Positions 46,795 through 49,754 of a DNA stretch of 49,754 nucleotides are shown piece by piece (the stretch's first letter is position 1; the number at the start of each line of letters is the position of its first letter). Position numbers and translations under genes: made by a program. Source of the stretch: RGIG7378 sp964500525 (GTDB taxonomy: Bacteria; Bacillota; Clostridia; RGIG7378); assembly GCA_964500525.1 (NCBI GenBank), contig CAZCOE010000066.1, forward strand, positions 1 through 49,754, given 5' to 3'. The notes beneath the pieces are model-generated. The model made no database searches, had not been told where the DNA came from, and was given only the letters and a program-made list of their open reading frames with translations.

Positions 46795-48885
46795 TTACTT
46801 GAGGCAATCCTTTCTCGACAGGTTCAGTCTGCCCTTATCGTCGATCTCAATGAGCTTAACTGTCATTGCGTCTCCGACTTTGCAGAAATCCTCAACCTTG
46901 TCAACTCTCTTCTTGTCCAGCTTGGAAATGTGTACCAATCCCTCAACGCCGGGCAGAATCTCAACAAATACTCCGAATGTCATCAGGCGGGTTACCTTGC
47001 CTGAGAAAACAGTGCCAACTTCCACATCACCCAGGATGCCCTTGATAATCTGCTTGGCCTTCTCGGCGGACTCCGGATCGTAGTATGCGATGTTGATGTT
47101 GCCGTCGTCATCGATATCGATCTTAACGCCTGTCTCGGAGATAATCCTGTTGATAGTCTTGCCGCCGGAACCGATAATCTCACGAACTCTGTCGGGCTCG
47201 ATCTTCATCTGCAAAATCTTGGGGGCATAGGGAGACAGCTGCTTGCGAGGCTCGGGAAGTGTTGCCAGAATCACGTTATCGATAATGTGCTCACGGCCCT
47301 TCTTGGTCATGGCAAATGCCTGCTCAATAATCTCGTAGGACAGACCCTGAACCTTGATGTCAACCTGGATAGCTGTGATACCTGACTTGGTACCTGCAAC
47401 CTTGAAGTCCATGTCGCCAAAGAAGTCCTCAATACCCTGAATGTCCATAAAGGTGATGAACTTGTTCTCATCCTCCTCATCTACCAGCAGTCCGCAGGAA
47501 ATACCTGCAACAGGCTCCTTGATGGGAACGCCGCCGTCCATAAGTGCCAGAGTGCTGGCGCAGACGCTGCCCTGGGATGTGGATCCGTTGGACATAAGTA
47601 CCTCGGAAACCAGTCTCAATGCATAGGGGAACTCCTCCACAGAGGGAATAACGGGAACCAGGGCTCTCTCTGCCAATGCTCCGTGACCAATCTCTCTGCG
47701 TCCCGGGCTCCTGGGAGCCTTGGCCTCACCTACGGAATAGCCGGGCATGTTGTAGTGGTGAATGTATCTCTTGGTCTCCTCCAGGTCGATACCGTCAAGC
47801 TTCTGAATATCACCAAGGGATCCCAGTGTAAGTGTGGTCAGAACCTGAGTCTGTCCTCTCTGGAACAAACCGGAACCGTGAACTCTGGGCAGCAGACCCA
47901 CATCTGCGGAAAGAGGTCTGATCTGGTCCAATGCTCTGCCGTCTACTCTGCGGTGCTCCTTCATCAGGTACTCACGGACTACATACTTCTCCAGCTTGTA
48001 CATAGCATCGCCCATGTAGGATGTGTCCTCATCGGGATTCTCCTCCAGGATGGCAGCGGTGATTTCCTCTGTCAGGTTGGCAATTGCGTTGTCTCTGTCC
48101 TGCTTGTCTACAGCCAGAACAGCCTGTCTCATCTTGTCATAACCCAGAGCCTTAACCTTCTCCCAAACGTCATGATCAAGGACAACGTGGGTGTATTCGA
48201 ACTTGGGCTTGCCAATCTCGTCTACAATGCCCTGGATGAAGTCGCACAGTTCCTTGATGGTCTTGTGACCTTCCTTGATGGCATCCAGCATAACCTGGTC
48301 GGGAACTCTGTCTGCGCCGGCCTCGATCATAACGATCTTGTCCTTGGAGCCTGCCAGAGTAACATACATCTTGCTGACTTCTCTCTCAGCGGCGTTGGGG
48401 TTAACCACAACCTTGCCGTCAATCAGGCCCAATACGATGCCTGCGATAGGTCCGTTGAAGGGGATGTCCGAGATGGAAACTGCAATAGAGGAACCGATCA
48501 AAGCGGCAACCTCAGGGGAGCAGTCCTGATCAACGGACATAACTGTGTTGATAATGCATACGTCGTTGCGCAGATCCTTGGGGAACAGAGGTCTCATAGG
48601 TCTGTCAATAACACGGGAGGTCAGGACAGCCTTCTCTGTGGGACGGCCCTCTCTCTTGATGAATCCTCCGGGAATCTTGCCTACGGAATACAGCTTCTCC
48701 TCGAACTCTACACTGAGGGGGAAGAAGTCGATTCCATCTCTGGGCTTGGCAGATGCAGTAGCAGTGGACATAACAACTGTGTCACCGTATCTGACAAGAC
48801 ATGCACCATTGGCCAACTGGGCCAGAACTCCTGTCTCAATAACCAGGGGTCTGCCGGCCAATACTGTTTCAAATACCTTTCTCAT
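46795..48885 (-). CDS. pnp: Polyribonucleotide nucleotidyltransferase (PNPase)
   Basis: 696 residues. Two RNase PH-like domains (first: AQLANGACLVRYGDTVVMST; second: GSGLFQRGQTQVLTTLTLGS), an alpha-helical linker, then KH (KIEPDRVREIIGSGGKTINR) and S1 (GTVFSGKVTRLMTFGVFVE) domains. It degrades mRNA from the 3' end using phosphate. A long hairpin in its leader is a candidate RNase III/autoregulation site. It follows rpsO, as is general in bacteria. Confidence 0.96.
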   Translation of the reverse strand: MRKVFETVLAGRPLVIETGVLAQLANGACLVRYGDTVVMSTATASAKPRDGIDFFPLSVEFEEKLYSVGKIPGGFIKREGRPTEKAVLTSRVIDRPMRPLFPKDLRNDVCIINTVMSVDQDCSPEVAALIGSSIAVSISDIPFNGPIAGIVLGLIDGKVVVNPNAAEREVSKMYVTLAGSKDKIVMIEAGADRVPDQVMLDAIKEGHKTIKELCDFIQGIVDEIGKPKFEYTHVVLDHDVWEKVKALGYDKMRQAVLAVDKQDRDNAIANLTEEITAAILEENPDEDTSYMGDAMYKLEKYVVREYLMKEHRRVDGRALDQIRPLSADVGLLPRVHGSGLFQRGQTQVLTTLTLGSLGDIQKLDGIDLEETKRYIHHYNMPGYSVGEAKAPRSPGRREIGHGALAERALVPVIPSVEEFPYALRLVSEVLMSNGSTSQGSVCASTLALMDGGVPIKEPVAGISCGLLVDEEDENKFITFMDIQGIEDFFGDMDFKVAGTKSGITAIQVDIKVQGLSYEIIEQAFAMTKKGREHIIDNVILATLPEPRKQLSPYAPKILQMKIEPDRVREIIGSGGKTINRIISETGVKIDIDDDGNINIAYYDPESAEKAKQIIKGILGDVEVGTVFSGKVTRLMTFGVFVEILPGVEGLVHISKLDKKRVDKVEDFCKVGDAMTVKLIEIDDKGRLNLSRKDCLK

Positions 48886-48910
48886 TTAATTCCTTTCCCT
48901 CATCCACCTC

Positions 48911-48971
48911 CGTAGTGCGTAGATTCCGATGCAGAACAGCTGTGGCTCTGCAGCGCAATCTACCTACTACG
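48911..48971 (-). promoter_or_regulatory. Long stem-loop in the pnp leader
   Basis: Two 25-base arms (48911-48935, 48947-48971) pair over 18 bp: CTACG, GTAGATT and TGCAGA blocks separated by symmetric 3x3 and 4x4 internal loops. It lies 25 bases before the pnp start codon. E. coli pnp has an RNase III-cleaved leader stem that mediates autoregulation; the same role is inferred here. Confidence 0.6.
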
Positions 48972-49070
48972 CGGGACGAGCACTGCCGGTGGCAGCAAAA
49001 ATATTATTATTTGAAAACGCAGAATGTATTCAAAAGCTCATGAAAACACCTGCGAAATTCACTCTAAAGC

Positions 49071-49103
49071 GAAAAATGAGGAAGGGACTGTCGTCCCCTC
49101 CTC
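49071..49103 (-). terminator. Terminator after rpsO
   Basis: GAGGAAGGGAC (49078-49088) pairs with GTCCCCTCCTC (49093-49103) over a 4-base loop: 11 pairs including one G-U in the RNA. The minus-strand transcript then has ATTTTTC. It lies 16 bases past the rpsO stop and would limit read-through into pnp. Confidence 0.8.
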
Positions 49104-49118
49104 CATGTGGCGAAAGGT

Positions 49119-49382
49119 TTACTTTCTGATACCGAGCTGCTTGCAAAGCTCTCTGTACTTCTGGATATCCTGCTTGGCAAGATAGTCAAGAAGGCCTCTG
49201 CGCTGACCTACCATCATAAGCAATCCTCTGCGGGAGTGATTGTCGTGGGGGTTAGCCTTGAGATGCTCGTTGAGGTGGTTGATACGCTCTGTCAGGATAG
49301 CAACCTGTACCTCAGGGGAGCCTGTGTCGCCCTCGTGTCTGGCATATGTGTCGATAATGCCCTGCTTCTTCTCCTTTGTCAT
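49119..49382 (-). CDS. rpsO: 30S ribosomal protein S15
   Basis: 87 residues, normal for S15. QGIIDTYARHEGDTGSPEVQ and HNDNHSRRGLLMMVGQRR-like text (HDNHSRRGLLMMVGQ) are diagnostic. It binds 16S rRNA early in small-subunit assembly. Start: ATG at 49382 with GGAGG upstream; longer frames extend into the leader and are not credible. A leader of about 110 bases follows its promoter and may hold the S15 autoregulatory site. Confidence 0.97.
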   Translation of the reverse strand: MTKEKKQGIIDTYARHEGDTGSPEVQVAILTERINHLNEHLKANPHDNHSRRGLLMMVGQRRGLLDYLAKQDIQKYRELCKQLGIRK

Positions 49383-49501
49383 AAATACCTCCAAGTAATA
49401 CCTGATACGAAGTGGTCGTCCTAGGAGTGATAATGCGAAAATGTACTCACATGCACATGGCATCATCGGGCGATAAACTGCGTATCGGCGAAATCTTGTG
49501 T

Positions 49502-49530
49502 ATTTTATCACAGTGGTTTTGCTAATTCAA
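49502..49530 (-). promoter_or_regulatory. Promoter for rpsO
   Basis: -35 TTGAAT (49530-49525), 17-base spacer, -10 TAAAAT (49507-49502). Confidence 0.7.
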
Positions 49531-49586
49531 GTGAATAGTGAAAAGTGATGAGTGAAGAGTTGAGGACGCCATGCTCCCATGCTCGA
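49531..49586 (+). repeat. Dispersed repeat module, copy 7
   Basis: AGTGAAAAGTGATGAGTGAA then GAGTTGAGGACGCCATG, CTCCCATGCTCGA. It shares the GAGGACGCC variant with copy 4 and abuts the rpsO promoter. Confidence 0.75.
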
Positions 49587-49591
49587 TTTGG

Positions 49592-49726
49592 AAGCGGGGC
49601 ACGGGCGAGGCAAAGCCTCCCAGTGAAAAGTCCCAAGTGATGAGTGAAAAGTTGTGGCCCCTATGTTCCAGAGGTCGAATGGCGAAGCGGTGCCCTAAGG
49701 ACCCGAAGCGGTGGTGTGCTCCTATG
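49592..49726 (+). repeat. Dispersed repeat module, copy 8 (long form)
   Basis: A 135-base copy matching 28698-28832 in inverse orientation: GGGCGAGGCAAAGCCTCCC hairpin, CAGTGAAAAGT, CCCTATGTTCCAGAGGTCGA, GCCCTAAGGACCCGAAGCGG. The window ends shortly after, so a further copy could follow. Confidence 0.8.
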
Positions 49727-49754
49727 AAGGATTGTGTAGTTTCACTCTTCAGTC

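Noticed and set aside
47683..48915. 410-codon open frame antisense to pnp
   Set aside because: Entirely opposite the clear pnp coding region and its leader; no Shine-Dalgarno or motif.
1..49754. tRNA, rRNA, transposase or integrase genes
   Set aside because: None could be recognised by sequence or fold on either strand.

Overview
The window looks like chromosomal DNA of an anaerobic Gram-positive bacterium of class Clostridia (Bacillota). Supporting signs are the strong AGGAGG-type ribosome binding sites, the mreB-mreC-mreD-PBP2-minD-minE-mgsA order, a SpoIVFB-like M50 protease, NrdR, an ECF transporter core next to the usual ribosomal-protein gene set, rpsO-pnp-M16 peptidase order, and an archaeal-type aspartate-semialdehyde dehydrogenase. 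No phage, insertion sequence, CRISPR array, tRNA or rRNA gene was found.

Layout from left to right. 1-1.2 kb: the start of a secreted protein and a Fic protein. 1.3-3.1 kb: truA-rplM-rpsI. 3.2-8.8 kb: a small XRE regulator, gltX, a secreted GH16 lipoprotein and an amino-sugar pair (nagA plus a ROK-like protein). 8.9-11.4 kb: glucokinase-like ROK, signal peptidase I, TM2 and DUF2752 membrane proteins. 11.4-17.0 kb: SEC-C, DUF3810, nrdR, asd, CYTH and TerB-N proteins. 17.1-18.2 kb: a tiny membrane peptide and an M50 protease facing the other way. 18.1-28.4 kb: an 11-gene co-directional run from guaB through ecfA, ecfT, a PpiC-type foldase, mreBCD, PBP2, minD and minE to an mgsA-like gene, with one strong promoter visible before guaB. 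This run joins purine synthesis, vitamin uptake, cell elongation and septum placement.

28.4-33.1 kb is accessory DNA: a dense patch of a dispersed intergenic repeat, a lipoprotein, an AAA/DUF4143 ATPase with an operator-like palindrome pair, and a 1.6-kb islet bounded by 31-bp direct repeats that overlap the 3' end of thuA. The islet holds a candidate small RNA, a zinc-ribbon protein, a 72-residue protein and an XRE repressor. 33.1-40.5 kb is a carbohydrate locus (ThuA, Gfo/Idh oxidoreductase, NagB-like, ROK kinase, 70-residue protein, cytoplasmic GH9, MFS transporter), probably for an imported amino-sugar or glucan oligosaccharide. 40.5-49.5 kb returns to core genes: a DUF4304 protein, a stand-alone GMP synthetase subunit, then rpsO, pnp, M16 peptidase, an Lrp-type regulator, an aminotransferase and a CDF transporter.

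The most unusual points are: the dispersed repeat family (eight modules in four intergenic regions, with a GC-rich hairpin and AGTGA-rich tract); the direct-repeat islet; the GH9/ThuA/Gfo-Idh locus with a NagB homologue whose catalytic Glu is Gln; an MgsA homologue lacking the catalytic aspartates; minDE without minC; and structured leaders before asd and pnp. All function calls come from reading protein motifs by eye; no database search was run.
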